DNA of 64,000 bases from Mesostigma viride (Eukaryota; Streptophyta; Mesostigmatophyceae; Mesostigmatales; Mesostigmataceae), in the NCBI GenBank assembly GCA_009746045.1, contig RPFO01000348.1:1243801-1307800 (forward strand), written 5' to 3'. A model generated the notes under the pieces. The model saw only the letters and a program-made list of their open reading frames with translations, searched no databases and had not been told where the DNA came from. Position numbers and translations under genes: made by a program. Of the stretch, positions 8,602-19,900 are shown piece after piece (position 1 is the stretch's first letter; each line of letters starts with the position of its first letter).

Positions 8602-9203
8602 CATGGCGAAAAATTGGGCGGTCTTTTCTTAAGAGTAAGTACGTGCAATTTTTCGCCACATCCAACAACCCACGCCACCTCAGCGCCGGCCAGTGGGGGA
8701 AGGTGGCGAAAAATTGGGCGTTCTTTTCTTAAGAGTAAGTACGTGCAATTTTTCGCCATCACTCTCACACCTTGACAAACACCTCCTATACCCCGCGCCA
8801 AGGGGTGGCAGGGTGGCGAAAAATTGGGCGTTCTTTTCTTAAGAGTAAGTACGTGCAATTTTTCGCCATCCTTGTCACACCTTGACAAACACCTCCTATG
8901 ACCCGCGCCAAGGGGTGGCAGGGTGGCGAAAAATTGGGCGTTCTTTATATAAGAGTAAGTACGTGCAATTTTTCGCCATCCTTGTCACACCTTGACAAAC
9001 ACCCCCTATACCCCGCGCCAAGGGGTGGCAGGGTGGCGAAAAATTGGGCGTTCTTTATATAAGAGTAAGTACGTGCAATTTTTCGCCATCACTCTCACAC
9101 CTTGACAAACACCTCCTATGACCCGCGCCAAGGGGTGGCAGGGTGGCGAAAAATTGGGCGTTCTTTATATAAGAGTAAGTACGTGCAATTTTTCGCCATC
9201 CTT
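8602..9203. repeat. 110-bp tandem satellite, six units, each with an inverted repeat
   Basis: The motif GGCGAAAAATTGGGCG recurs at 8605, 8705, 8815, 8925, 9035 and 9145, so spacing is 100 then four times 110 bases. Within each unit TGGCGAAAAATTG and CAATTTTTCGCCA form perfect 13-base arms around about 28-30 bases. Units differ mainly at a TTCTTA/TATATA block and in the CTTG/CTCT spacer. Reading frames across it are by-products of the repeat. Confidence 0.9.
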
Positions 9204-9455
9204 GTCACACCCCAACCCTCACAACTGCCGGGGTGGTGACAGATGCCAGCCTAAATGTCACAGCCTGGTGAGCAGTGGTGGCAGGCGGGCACTTCTGTTT
9301 TTTGCAAGTGGTTTAGGGTTTAGGGTGAGACCCATCCTAGGCCGCGGTCACTATAGGGTCACTATAGGGGTGGCAGATGCCAGCATAAGGGTGGTGCACT
9401 TCTCCTAGTCGCGATGACGGAATGATGACGGAATGATGATGGAAGCTACTTAATT
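9204..9455. other. Spacer, no gene seen
   Basis: Contains two adjacent TTTAGGG units near 9311 and a doubled TCACTATAGGG near 9347-9369, neither long enough to assign. Otherwise featureless. Confidence 0.4.
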
Positions 9456-9951
9456 AATTAATTAGACTCGTGCTCCCGTTGGGGAGTCACGGAGCATTAC
9501 GACATCTATTAAAATTAAATTAAATTATAACATGCCTCCGTGGGGAGGTCATGTAGCACATATTCCATGATGGATGGGGTGGAGGGAGCCGCGTGATCGA
9601 ACTATCCTAAGTCTAAGCTATCTAGAAAATCCTAACTACACTACTCATCAAAACGCCTCCGCCGCTTGGGGGAGGTGGCTTGCCCACAGGGTCGGGCGTG
9701 TGCGCCTTGACAATCTTCTTCCACCGCGTCTTGTCCTGCATGGCAGTCCAAAGACGGGAGTGAGAGTGGATGCGGTGCTCAAACTGGGCTGGGACCACTA
9801 GGTCGTCCAGCAACATCTGAACGTAGTTCGTGACAGGTTTCCCTACCCTTTTTGGAATGTCCTCGGGGCCAGGCCAGGTCAGAATGTGCCGCCCTGGCTG
9901 GCCAAGCCGCTGGGGGCCGGCCAGACCAAGACGGCATCTATCTAACAGCAT
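9456..9951 (-). mobile_element. LINE 3' fragment with end of reverse-transcriptase ORF
   Basis: Minus strand. Residues at 9951-9622 match the C-terminal end of the RT reading frame at 34556-35607 (shared segments such as VTNYVQMLLDDLVVPAQFEH and KAHTPDPVGKPPPP). It is followed by the family's 3' end: TGCTACATGACCTCC, then the stem-loop GGAGGCATG, then a TTTAA-type tail at about 9508-9530. A second 3' terminus of another subfamily, with a TTAA-type tail, abuts it at 9453-9500. Both are truncated, non-functional copies. Confidence 0.7.
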
Positions 9952-10005
9952 TCTATAACTACAAATTACAGCCTCACGCTTCCCTAGGGCAGCTGGCTGG
10001 CGTGC

Positions 10006-10085
10006 CTCCCACGGATCATGGAATATGTGCTACATGATCTCCCAACGGAGGCATGTTATAATTTAATTTAATTTAATTTAAATTA
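10006..10085 (+). mobile_element. Solo LINE 3' end (stem-loop plus TTTAA tail)
   Basis: Plus strand: TGTGCTACATGATCTCCC, loop AACGG, then GGAGGCATG and about five TTTAA units. Same terminus as the fragment at 9456-9951 but in the opposite orientation and without any coding part. Confidence 0.6.
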
Positions 10086-10190
10086 TCCGCCATGTACTTG
10101 AAGGTGAGGAGCAGGGGAGCCGGGCCAGCCTTATACCCTGCGCGCGGGGAAGGCGGACAGCCGACATCGATCCGCAGCTCACCAGTGAGT
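10086..10190 (-). mobile_element. LINE ORF1 fragment
   Basis: About 105 bases nearly match the segment at 41570-41665 inside the intact ORF1 (the part coding for the region around VRLPRARGKAGPAPV). Too short to be functional; part of the local pile of LINE debris. Confidence 0.6.
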
Positions 10191-10560
10191 TAATTAATTA
10201 ACTAATTAGACTCGTGCTCCCGTTGGGGAGTCACGGAGCATTAACCCCGATGGATGGATGGATGGGTGCAAACAGTCCTATCGGTCTAATCTATCTACAT
10301 CAGCTACCTACGACATCTAGCTAACAGCATTCTAACTACAACATCTATCTAGACAGCTGCACGCTGCCCTAGGGGAGCTGTCTGGCGTGCCTCCCACGGG
10401 TTTGCACACGCGGGCGCTTCCCCACTGCATGGGGGGGCTCGTTGTCTTCTATGACCTGGGCCCACTTGGCCTTGTCCATCATCTTTTTCCAAATCACGGA
10501 GAGACCAGTGAGTTGCATGGGGGTAAGAATGTCGCGCTTAAACGCTACATATGGCAAGAT
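10191..10560 (-). mobile_element. Chimeric LINE 3' fragment, second subfamily
   Basis: Minus strand. A short ORF1-like piece (FKRDIL) is joined to a different ORF end (WKKMMDKAKWAQVIEDNEPP ... stop near 10369). It is followed by a 3' terminus with GCTCCGTGACTCCCCAACGG, a stem-loop, and a TTAA-type tail at about 10190-10208. The join of two subfamilies within 200 bases suggests template switching or nested truncation. Confidence 0.55.
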
Positions 10561-10985
10561 TAATTAATTAATTAATTAATTAGACTCGTGCTCCCGTTGG
10601 GGAGTCACGGAGCATTAACCCCGATGGATGGATGGATGGGTGCAAACATTCCTACCGGTCTAATCTATCTACATTGGCTACATACTACATCTATCTAACA
10701 GCATTCTAACTACAACATCTATCTAGGCAGCCGCACGCTGCCCGAGGGGGAGCTATCTGGCGTGCCTCCCGCGGGATTGCACACGCGGGCGCTTCCCCAC
10801 TGGGGGGGCTCATTGTCCTCTATGACCTGGGCCCACTTGGCCTTGTCCATCATCTTCTTCCAAATCACGGAGAGGCCGAGGCCCCCATGTCCTCTACTAG
10901 CTGTTCCTTGAAGGTGCGGGCCTTGCGGCGTCTAACATCACTATGGCAAGATACTCCGAGTTCTCACCTGCCCTGAGCTGTGCCG
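10561..10985 (-). mobile_element. LINE 3' fragment, second subfamily
   Basis: Close duplicate of the terminus at 10191-10560: same ORF end, same stem-loop and a longer TTAA-type tail at about 10559-10583. Minus strand. Confidence 0.55.
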
Positions 10986-11450
10986 TGCCGGTACAGATCC
11001 ACAAGCGAGGTGCGGCGTGTCGAAAAACACATCATCCATGAATTGGGTAGGGGTGCGTTGCCAATAGCCGTGAGAGGTGATGTCGAAGTCGACCTCGCGC
11101 CAGCGCAGAATGGCCGGAGGGCGCCTGCGTTTGGGCTCAGGCGATGCCGAGGGCGAGGCCTCGGGAGTAGACAACTAACGCTTGGTTAATGTCACCACTG
11201 CCTGCGAGGCCGGGAGGCGGAATTGCAGCCGGAGCTACAGGCATGTTTGCATTGCTCATCGCAGCCTCAGAACTGTGTTGCGTCGTGGAGCATTTGCTCG
11301 TCATAACATTGTAAATAAACTTCGGGAAAATATATCAGCGAGTGCGGCTTAGAAAGGCGACGCTTTTCTAATTGTGATACTCACAGCCGAATTTGGTGCC
11401 CAAACGTGAAAGTTATGAGCTCCGCCGTCAGCTACCTCGTGGCTGGTGGA
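10941..11450 (-). mobile_element. LINE 5' end with start of ORF1
   Basis: Minus strand. The region 11450-11230 matches the 5' leaders of the ORF1-only LINEs (shared blocks around AACTTTCACGTTTG and GCTGACGGCGGAGCTCAT). It is followed by ORF1-like N-terminal sequence (SPSASPEPKRRRP) that breaks off near 10985. A 5'-end-only remnant. Confidence 0.6.
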
Positions 11451-12265
11451 TTCCCCAACATGATTTGGTTAATAACTGCCGAACTCAAGCGCGGGCCTGT
11501 GTTTGCTTTTCCCCAATGAGATAATAGGGTAAAATTGGAAATCTGTAGAGGCCATTCATTTCACTGCCAACTGCTCTTGGTACTCTCCCATTTTGAACAA
11601 ATCTTACCACAGGACTGCTATTCTCATCGATATCAAAACACAAAAAACAGTACAAATGCATCCCATGTTACAAGAAACTAAGCATGGCTACACCAACAAT
11701 GACATGTCACAGGTCTAAGCTACCACACTGAAACAAACTACACTTGATCCAGCGATAAGACATCCCTGAGAAGCATCAATACATGGTATGGCAAGCACAA
11801 TGCCGATATTGCACCATCCATTCCATCTATAACAAAAGGGCAGTCACCAACTTCCCAAAACAGAATCTAGGAAGCCACCTCTGCATTGTGCACTGACAAA
11901 CATGGACAATTACAAGTCTACATGCAAACAATCATTTGGCGCATCTACCGCAGGACCCAACCAGCACCCATCGCACTTGTGAGCAAACTGACATGGCTGA
12001 TGGTAGCATTGTAACATTTGATGTCTGCTGTAACGTCCCAAATGCAAGCAGCACACTACCAACCTATGCATGCTCACTAAACAGTGAATTGCAAAAAATG
12101 AGGTGCAACCAAATGTACAGATTTATTGCCATTTGAAATGGTTTTTCATCAGGATGACCTGAACTGTTTTGGACAGTCCAAGAGAATGCACACCGAACAA
12201 AAGGTGACCCGTCCATGACGCATCAGATGTCCTAATGACTTTCATGAACAACTTCCCCCATTCAG
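11451..12265. other. Intergenic region 3' of psaF
   Basis: AT-richer sequence of about 800 bases, presumably containing the psaF 3' untranslated region near 12290. No further gene, repeat array or RNA gene was seen. Confidence 0.4.
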
Positions 12266-12270
12266 TTACA
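12266..12270 (-). promoter_or_regulatory. Possible TGTAA polyadenylation signal of psaF
   Basis: TGTAA on the minus strand, 20 bases after the psaF stop. TGTAA is the usual green-algal signal, but this would give an unusually short 3' untranslated region, so a more distal site may be used. Confidence 0.25.
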
Positions 12271-12289
12271 TAACTCGTTAAAAAGTTGT

Positions 12290-13012
12290 TTATCTGGGGG
12301 AGACGGTGATGTTCTCCTTCTTCTCAAGAAGGCTGCCGTTGAGCAGGTCCATCCAGGCGGCAATGGGCCAGACGGCGCCGTCCATCAGGAGGGTGCGGGC
12401 CAGAGGCACGTCAATGATGATCTCCTTCTCGGTCGGGTTCTCGCTCTTGGCGACCTCGACCAAGTACCTACGGCCAACCCAGCCGATCCACCCGGCAACA
12501 TACAGGAAGCCAAGGCCTGGCACGACGAACTCTCCCAAGTGGTTCAGGTCACCATCCACAATGAGGTGGGGCAGGCCATCAGCACCGCACAGGACGCCCT
12601 GGCTAGCGTAGAAGTCAAAGCGCCTGTTGGTCTTGTCAATGGAGTCCTGCAGAGCCAGGTAGGGAGCGCTGCCCGCCTCGTACAGCTTCTGGCGCTGGGT
12701 CAGCTTCTTGATCTCCTTCTTCTTGGTCTTGGTGAAGGCCGCGCTCTCGCTGCATGGGGTGAGGCCCGCAACGTCGGCGTACACCTCGTCCGGGTTGGCC
12801 AGGGTGGAGGTAGACACAACCGCGGCCAGGGCAAGGGCAGCACCGGCCTGCTTGGCAACCTTGCCGAAGTCGGCCTTCTCCGCAGAGCAGACAGTCGGCT
12901 TAATGGCCCCCAATGGCGCGAACGAAAGCGCCTTCTGCGCCTTCACGGCGGTCCCCGCCATCTGGGACACCTTAGAGGAAACATTCACGCTGGCTACCGT
13001 GGTCGCCGCCAT
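12290..13012 (-). CDS. psaF: Photosystem I reaction centre subunit III (PsaF), chloroplast precursor
   Basis: 240 aa, intronless. I chose the ATG at 13012 (MAATTVASVNVSSKV), not the one at 13111, because it begins a typical algal transit peptide. Residues 1-50 are the stroma-targeting part. Residues 51-79 form a hydrophobic lumen-targeting segment ending VYA, and the mature protein starts at about residue 80 (DVAGLTPCSES), as in other PsaF. The mature part, about 161 aa, keeps the Lys-rich plastocyanin/cytochrome c6 docking helix (TKTKKKEIKKLTQRQKLYE), two Cys for the lumenal disulfide (residue 86 and the Cys of GVLCGADGLPHLI), a transmembrane segment (FLYVAGWIGWVG) and the conserved end LLEKKENITVSPR. 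PsaF is a one-pass subunit on the lumenal donor side of PSI. The gene appears intact between LINE debris and the M8 protease gene. Confidence 0.95.
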   Translation of the reverse strand: MAATTVASVNVSSKVSQMAGTAVKAQKALSFAPLGAIKPTVCSAEKADFGKVAKQAGAALALAAVVSTSTLANPDEVYADVAGLTPCSESAAFTKTKKKEIKKLTQRQKLYEAGSAPYLALQDSIDKTNRRFDFYASQGVLCGADGLPHLIVDGDLNHLGEFVVPGLGFLYVAGWIGWVGRRYLVEVAKSENPTEKEIIIDVPLARTLLMDGAVWPIAAWMDLLNGSLLEKKENITVSPR

Positions 13013-13992
13013 TGAAAATGAAATTACAAAGGTTGAGTGGAGGTCGGGGTTGAGCGGGCAATGGCGGTGGGTATCTTCGTCCTGCTTAGGTTCTTCGAGC
13101 GATAAGGCCAAAGGACTCTGATTGGCTGTGGCAAGATTGTTGTGGTGTTAACTTCACCCCCAAAGTTAATCTCCTGAGTAATTTGCAGAAACTGCCACCC
13201 GGGCATGCAAGCACAAAGGTCGGTGCGGTATGCACTATGCAGGCACCATGAGGTCGGGCCCTGACCGTACGCTGCTCGACATGCGACTCCGAGAGAGAAC
13301 ACTCCACAGTTAGCTACTCCGGCTTAAGGCCGGTAGATTTTGAGTTACCGACACGGTGTCGCGGTTGCCATGACAGCGCACCTTCGGAAGATCTGTGCTG
13401 GATTTCCGCGCTAGTACCCTGCTAGTACTGTTACTTCTCTAGATCGCCAACGTGGCATCCGCTGGCCGCTTCGCGCCTTGGGCTACTGTGCATGCCCACT
13501 GTGTACTGTACTGTGCATGCCCAACAGCCCAAAAGGCCCCTATCAAGCACCGGTGTCACAACGTCAAACTAACTGCACACCAACAAGACTCTTGACTAGA
13601 CTGGAGATGCTGGACTTCGGGCCTTGCAAGTCGCATGCCTTATCGGTGATGATGTCGCATGTCGCTGCAGTCTCGTCCACTTCCTTTGTCAAATCCTTGG
13701 CAATAAATTTGCCCTCCTCGCCCATCCCCATTCTCCACTGCCCGTTAGATCCGGTGGCAACCGACGGACAAGTGGCACAGGAGACTGCTGCCCACAGGAC
13801 ACTGAAGGATGGAAGGATTCCCGTCGTTTGTCCGATAAGACGTCGCAGCCGAATCGTCGGCAGGAGCCTCGGCATAATGCTTGAACAAATGGAGCTCCGC
13901 GCGTATAAGTAAGTCATGCTGTCACAATCGGGCGCGCTATTAACGCCTTTTTCCTGCACACGCTGCATTCCCATTCAATTTTTTTATTACAG
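13013..13992. other. Divergent intergenic region between psaF and the M8 protease gene
   Basis: About 1 kb between two oppositely oriented genes, so both promoters should lie here. It includes an uninterrupted minus-strand frame at 13564-13974 that I could not support as a gene. No clear TATA element was identified. Confidence 0.4.
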
Positions 13993-16900
13993 ATGTTAGG
14001 CCTGTCAGCCGCGTTGATTGTGCGCGCCCATGTATGCATGTTAGTCGCTCTGTTGGTCTTACCGTCCGGCCGTTGTGTTAATGGCGCGCAAGCTATAGGC
14101 AAATGCTCATCAAGTGAAAGCTGTCAAGTGGTAGAAGCACGAGAGGCTGAACTGGGTCTGGATGAAGATTCCGGGCTGGATTTCTTGGCGCACCACCAAT
14201 GTGCACATGAAACCTTAGTGCTTACTGGGGAAGGATCCCATGAACGCGTTGTGGTTCATCAGCAACGTTTTTCTTCATTGGCAGGGACCATGGCCTTTCC
14301 ACGAAGGGAGGTTGAGGAGGTCGGAACCATGGACACGGCAGGCGTGTGGGCCGAAAGCGGTCATGCGAGCCGGTTTGTCAGTACAGATGCAGGAGTGCGG
14401 GGCAACGTACCTAGTAGCCGAGGCGACGGCACCCTTTCTGCTGATGCTGAGGCCGATGGACAGATTGGGGGCGGTTATGGGCACAGACGGAAACTCCTGG
14501 CACACCATGCAGGGCGGATGGTACGATTCCGTAATTTCCCCAATAGCAGCGTAGCAAAGCTGACTTTCTTTCAGGCTGGATACATTTCACCATGCGTTCC
14601 TCCCATCCCCCCTGGCGCTTGCTGCCCTTGTGATCGGTTGAGTGGCTGGCACCAGCACGTATTGTGTGCCTGATTCATCCTGGCTGGAGTAGGTGCATCG
14701 TTAGAAAACATTTCTCCACGTGACGCCTAAGCTTCAGCATGATCAAGGGAAGAGAGGAAATGTGCCCAGTGCAGTCGAGCCCAGTGGACATGTTCCCAGT
14801 GGGGATGTTCCCAGTGGAGTGTCCAGGCCATTGCTGCCAGTGTTCTTGCTGTGTGCCCTCACCCCAGTGGCCGCGTCACGTTCCCTTCCCGCAGTCAGCG
14901 TGTTCTTATTCTCCTCCCAGTCAGCGTGTTGTTATTCTCCTCCCAGTCACCCTCCTCGCTCCGCCTCGGCTGGGCCATCGTGCACAATTATGTGGCCTTG
15001 CCCTCACCCATCCCTTCACTCTGTCTGGGCCATCATGCACGGTGAGACCTGGAGTGCTTGACCGGGGCGTGACGCCGCGTGCGTGCTTGCACTGGCACGA
15101 GAATGAATGTGGCCGGAGGCGCACGATGATCAGTCGGGGATGATTGGTGGTTGGGCGGGCTGTGGTGTCGGTCGCCAGCACGAAGCCTAGCGATGCCAAT
15201 GCCTATCGATACATGGTGATGGAGAACAAAGTATGCCTCCCCCGGCATTCTTCCATGTCTGTGCTTGCATGGCGCCGCATCCGCTACTGGCTACTGGCTA
15301 CTGTACTACTCCTGTGCTGAACACTGCAGGCATCCACCACAAGTGTGAACCCATTCTTCATCACCTCACATTCGTTTGCTTCTATACGCTATATCTTATC
15401 GCTTGTTCTTATCGCCCGTTCGTATTCCCCGCTCTGACCGTTTGGTTCCGCTAGGCTGCTTGAGCTGCCCTCAACCAGACGCCCTTGCCCCCTGCGTGTA
15501 CCCTCGTGCCTGGTCTTCTCCCCCCGTGGCTCATCGATGGAACCGTGGTTGCCCCCCTTGCCCATTGATGGAAGCGCCGGACTACCACCTGTCACAACCC
15601 CCGACATCACCCATAACGTGACATCACCGCCCATCAAGCGACATCATCCCCCATCACGTGACATCATCTGTGATCACCAGCGCATCCGTGTCTCGTTCCA
15701 TGACATCGAGCGCGGGTATGAGAACAAACGCATGTGCCACACGCAGGGGTCACTCTACCAGGTACGTGCACAGCGGTCACTCTAGTAGGTATGGAGCCGC
15801 TGCCACGTCCAGCGCAGCGCAGCGCAGTGATGTGGGGATGGGCTAGCATGACTGTGTTTGCGGCATGGAAGGGAAGGGAAGAGAGTAGTGTAAGTGAGTT
15901 GGTGATCCACATTTGAGAGTAGTGAAGGCAAGAGAGTAGCGTGCAAGTGCAAGTGAGTTGGTGCTGAGTTGGTGCTCCACATATCAAAGAGACAATGGGC
16001 AGATCAGTGCAGATATGGCCAGATCCATCGTACTGGGCCCTGCTCATCTCAGTGGTAACAAAGTGCGTGAGTGGATTGTCAAACTTCGATTCCTGAGTGC
16101 TCACGGTGAGTTCTGCCATTCAGGGCTTCTTGGCGTGGCGTTCCGTGGTTGCTTATCGCGGACGCGTATCATGTCTAGTCATTTGCAACTCAATAGTAAA
16201 TTGTTGTTGGGTTTTTTTGCTTGCCCTTCTCGGTGTGCCCTTGCGCGCGTGGTGACCGTCGGATGGCCATCTCACATGAGGTGCAGGTGGGCAATCCGGC
16301 CAATGAGGACATCCGCTGCGCTGCCGTTGAGGGGGACCATGGCGCGACAGGGGACCAATTGAGGGGGAAAGCCGGAGTGGGTGGGATCGCTGCCGCGCCC
16401 AATGTGACAGCGGGGGGGGCCACTAGCAACTGCTGGGCGGTGTGCAGGTGAGAGCAGGTCGTGTGCATGTGCAGGGGAGAGCGTGGGGCATGGTGGTGAA
16501 CGATGTGTGACATTTGGTCGGGGATGGTTTGTGAGGGAATGCGCTTGTGTCATGCATTGAGGAAAGGGCGTCTAGAAACGCGCCTGATGTGGCGGAAAGC
16601 TTACAGACTTTGGACGTGTGGCGCCACCTTAAACGCTTCGCATCACCCACCCCATCCCCCTGCCCACTCTACGTGAAAGGGTGAAGGAGTGGATGAATAT
16701 CCCCCTGCCCATTCAACGTGAAAGGGTGAAGGAGTGGGTGAATATCCCCATACTAATGCGTTGAACCTAATGAGTACTTACCTAAATTATACATACTCGT
16801 GATTCTCATCATCGTCGTAATGAATGTGCACTCATCATTATTTATTCACTGTTACATTAATTACATTACATCTTCACTCATTCATTATTTATTCACTGTT

Positions 16901-19900
16901 ACATTAATTACATTACATCTTCACTCATTCATTATTTATTCACTTTCACGTTCAATCTTCAGTCACTGCATGAAGCCCTTAAGGCACTTATGGATGTATT
17001 ATAGCTCTCCTTCCTCCCCTTGCCACCCCTGCAGGCACAAGGACATGCTCACGCCCACCAAGCATGCCGCCCTGCGTGACGTCATCCAGTCGGCGGTGGG
17101 CTGGTTTGAACGTGCGCTCGCTGTCCACCCGGTAGAGGGGCCCCTGCGATTGCTTCGCTCGCACGCCTGTGGCTGCAGTGGAGGTGGGCGCCTGGCTATC
17201 TATAACAGCCACCGCTTTGCACTATTTACCGATGCAGCGGAGGTGGGCGCCTGGCCATCTAGAACATCCACTGTTTTGCACTATTTACCGATGCAGAGGA
17301 CGTGTGCGCCTGGCTATCTATAACATCCACCGTTTTCGCCCTGTGCAAGCAAGGGCAGCAAGGGCAGCAAGGGCAGCAAGGGCAGCAAGGGCAGCAAGGG
17401 CAGCCAGGGCAGCAAGGGCAGCAAGGGCAGCAAGGGCAGCAAGGGCAGCAAGGGCAGCAAGGGCAGCAAGGGCAGCCAGGGCAGCAAGGGCAGCAAGGGC
17501 AGCCAGGGCAGCAAGGGCAGACAAGGGCAGCCAGGGCAGCAAGGGCAGCCAGGGCAGCAAGGGCAGCAAGGGCAGCAGAGGCAGTCAGAGCAGCATGGGT
17601 AGCAGCCAGGGCAGCAAGAGCAGCAAGGGCAGCAGAGGCAGTCAGAGCAGCAAGGGCAGCAAGGGCAGCCAGGGCAGCAAGGGCAGCAAGGGCAGCAAGG
17701 GCAGCAAGGGCAGCAAGGGCAGCAAGGGCAGCAAGGGCAGCCAGGGCAGCAAGGGCAGCAAGGGCAGCCAGGGCAGCAAGGGCAGACAAGGGCAGCCAGG
17801 GCAGCAAGGGCAGCAAGGGCAGCAAGGGCAGCAAGGGCAGCAAGGGCAGCAAGGGCAGCCAGGGCAGCCAGGGCAGCCAGGGCAGCCAGGGCAGCCAGGG
17901 CAGCCAGGGCAGCCAGGGCAGCCAGGGCAGCCAGGGCAGCAAGGGCAGCAGGGGCAGCCAGAGCAGCAGCATCTGCTCTGTCTGCAGGCTGACAAATTAT
18001 TGTGTTCTTTCCCCCCAATAGTCCCCCGTATTTCCCCCTAATAGCCCCCCGTATTTCCCCCCAATAGTCCCCCGTATATCCCCCCAATAGTCCCCCGTGT
18101 TTCCCCCCAATAGTCCCCCGTGTTTCCCCCCAATAGTCCCCCGTATTTCCCCCCAATAATCCCCGGTATTTCCCCCCAATAGTCCCCCGTATTTCCCCCC
18201 ATTAGTCCCCCGTATTTCCCTGCTATCTCCCCAAATGCATTCCCCCCCCCCCCCCCCCTCATTTCTCCCTTTCTCCCCCTCTTTCCCCCCCCCCCCCCCC
18301 GCCCTCATTTCTCCCTTACTTTCCCCCTCATCTTCCTCCGCCCTTCCCTCCCCTACATGCTTCCCTCACCTCCCCCCCCCACGTGCAGGCGTGCAGGTTC
18401 CCACCCACGAGTGGCCCGACTCGGACCTGGTCCTCTTTGTCTCCGCGTGGCCCACGCGCGCCGCCACCGTCGCGTGGGCATGCTCCTGCCAGTTTGATGT
18501 GAGCGCCCGGTAGCGCCTCGATGCCTCCGAAAACAACCCCCTTATCTTTTTAGCGGTAGAACACTACAATCGTTTTCTATTTCGAGCGCCCGGTAGCGTC
18601 TCGGTGCCCGATGGCACAGTGCATAACTTCTAAGCTTTTTTGTATAATGTTGAGCTTCCGGAGGCATTAGCCATTAGGTGCCCAACTTCTTTTTTATTGC
18701 TTTCCGGTGTTATGTTTGTTTTTTCCCTATCTTTTTCAGCTACGCCCAGAATTTACATCATCCTTCAAAAACAGTTTTCTGTCAATTCAATTCAGCAGGC
18801 TGATAGGTCCCACCCTGTTGTCTCTTCCGCCCCTACCCCAGTCGGGCGGCGCTATCCCTTTGAGCCACGGTCATGTTGCTTCCTTTCTTGGACTTGAGGA
18901 CTTCGGGTCTCCCCCCCTCCCCCCCCCGGTGCCCCAGCCGGACACCCTCATCCCCTCAATCACCCCCATCGCTTGACTCGCATCGCGTATCAATCCCCTC
19001 AATCACCCCCATCGCTTGACTCGCATCGCATATCAATCCCCTCTATCACCGCCATCGCTTGATTCGCATCGCGTATCAATCCCCTATATCACCCCCATCG
19101 CTTGATTCGCATCGCGTATCAATCCCCTCTATCACCCCCATCGCTTGACTCGCATCGTGTATCAATCCCCTCTATCACCCCCATCGCTTGACTCACATCG
19201 CGTATCAATCCCCTCTATCACCCCCATCGCTTGATTCGCATCGCGTATCAATCCCCTCTATCACCCCCATCGCTTGACTCGCATCGCGTATCAATCCCCT
19301 CTATCACCCCCATCGCTTGACTCGCATCGCGTATCAATCCCCTCTATCACCCCCATCGCTTGATTCGCATCGCGTATCAATCCCCTCTATCACCCCCATC
19401 GCTTGATTCGCATCGCGTATCAATCCCCTCTATCACCCCATCGCTTGACTCGCATCGCGTATCAATCCCCTCTATCACCCCCATCGCTTGACTCGCATCG
19501 CGTATCAATCCCCTCTATCACCCCCATCGCTTGATTCGCATCGCGTATCAATCCCCTCTATCACCCCCATCGCTTGATTCGCATCGCGTATCAATCCCCT
19601 CTATCACCCCCATCGCTTGATTCGCATCGCGTATCAATCCCCTCTATCACCCCCATCGCTTGACTCGCATCGCGTATCAATCCCCTCTATCACCCCCATC
19701 GCTTGATTCGCATCGCATATCAATCCCCTCTATCACCCCCATCGCTTGACTCGCATCGCTTTTCAATCCCCTCTATCACCGCCATCGCTTGACTCGCATC
19801 GCGTATCACTCGACCTCCTGTCTCCCATCGAGGCATTCGTTCTGTTCCTCCCTCCTGCCCCCACGCCTGCCCTCCTCCTCCCCCCACGCCTGCCCTCCTC

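Noticed and set aside
8481-8888. 135-aa minus-strand frame
   Set aside because: Consists of the 110-bp satellite read in an open frame (repeated CTYLLLRKERP-like segments).
9309-9325. Telomere repeat TTTAGGG
   Set aside because: Only two units; expected by chance at this genome size.
9345-9372. Phage-type promoter core CACTATAGGG, twice
   Set aside because: Lacks the upstream half of a T7-type promoter and has no related genes nearby.
13564-13974. 136-aa minus-strand frame between psaF and the protease gene
   Set aside because: No recognisable domain, unclear start, and it lies in the expected divergent promoter region.
17169-18156. Long collagen-like or Ala/Leu-rich reading frames on both strands
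   Set aside because: They come from the 9-bp array, whose unit has no stop in several frames, and lie between two in-phase exons of the protease gene.
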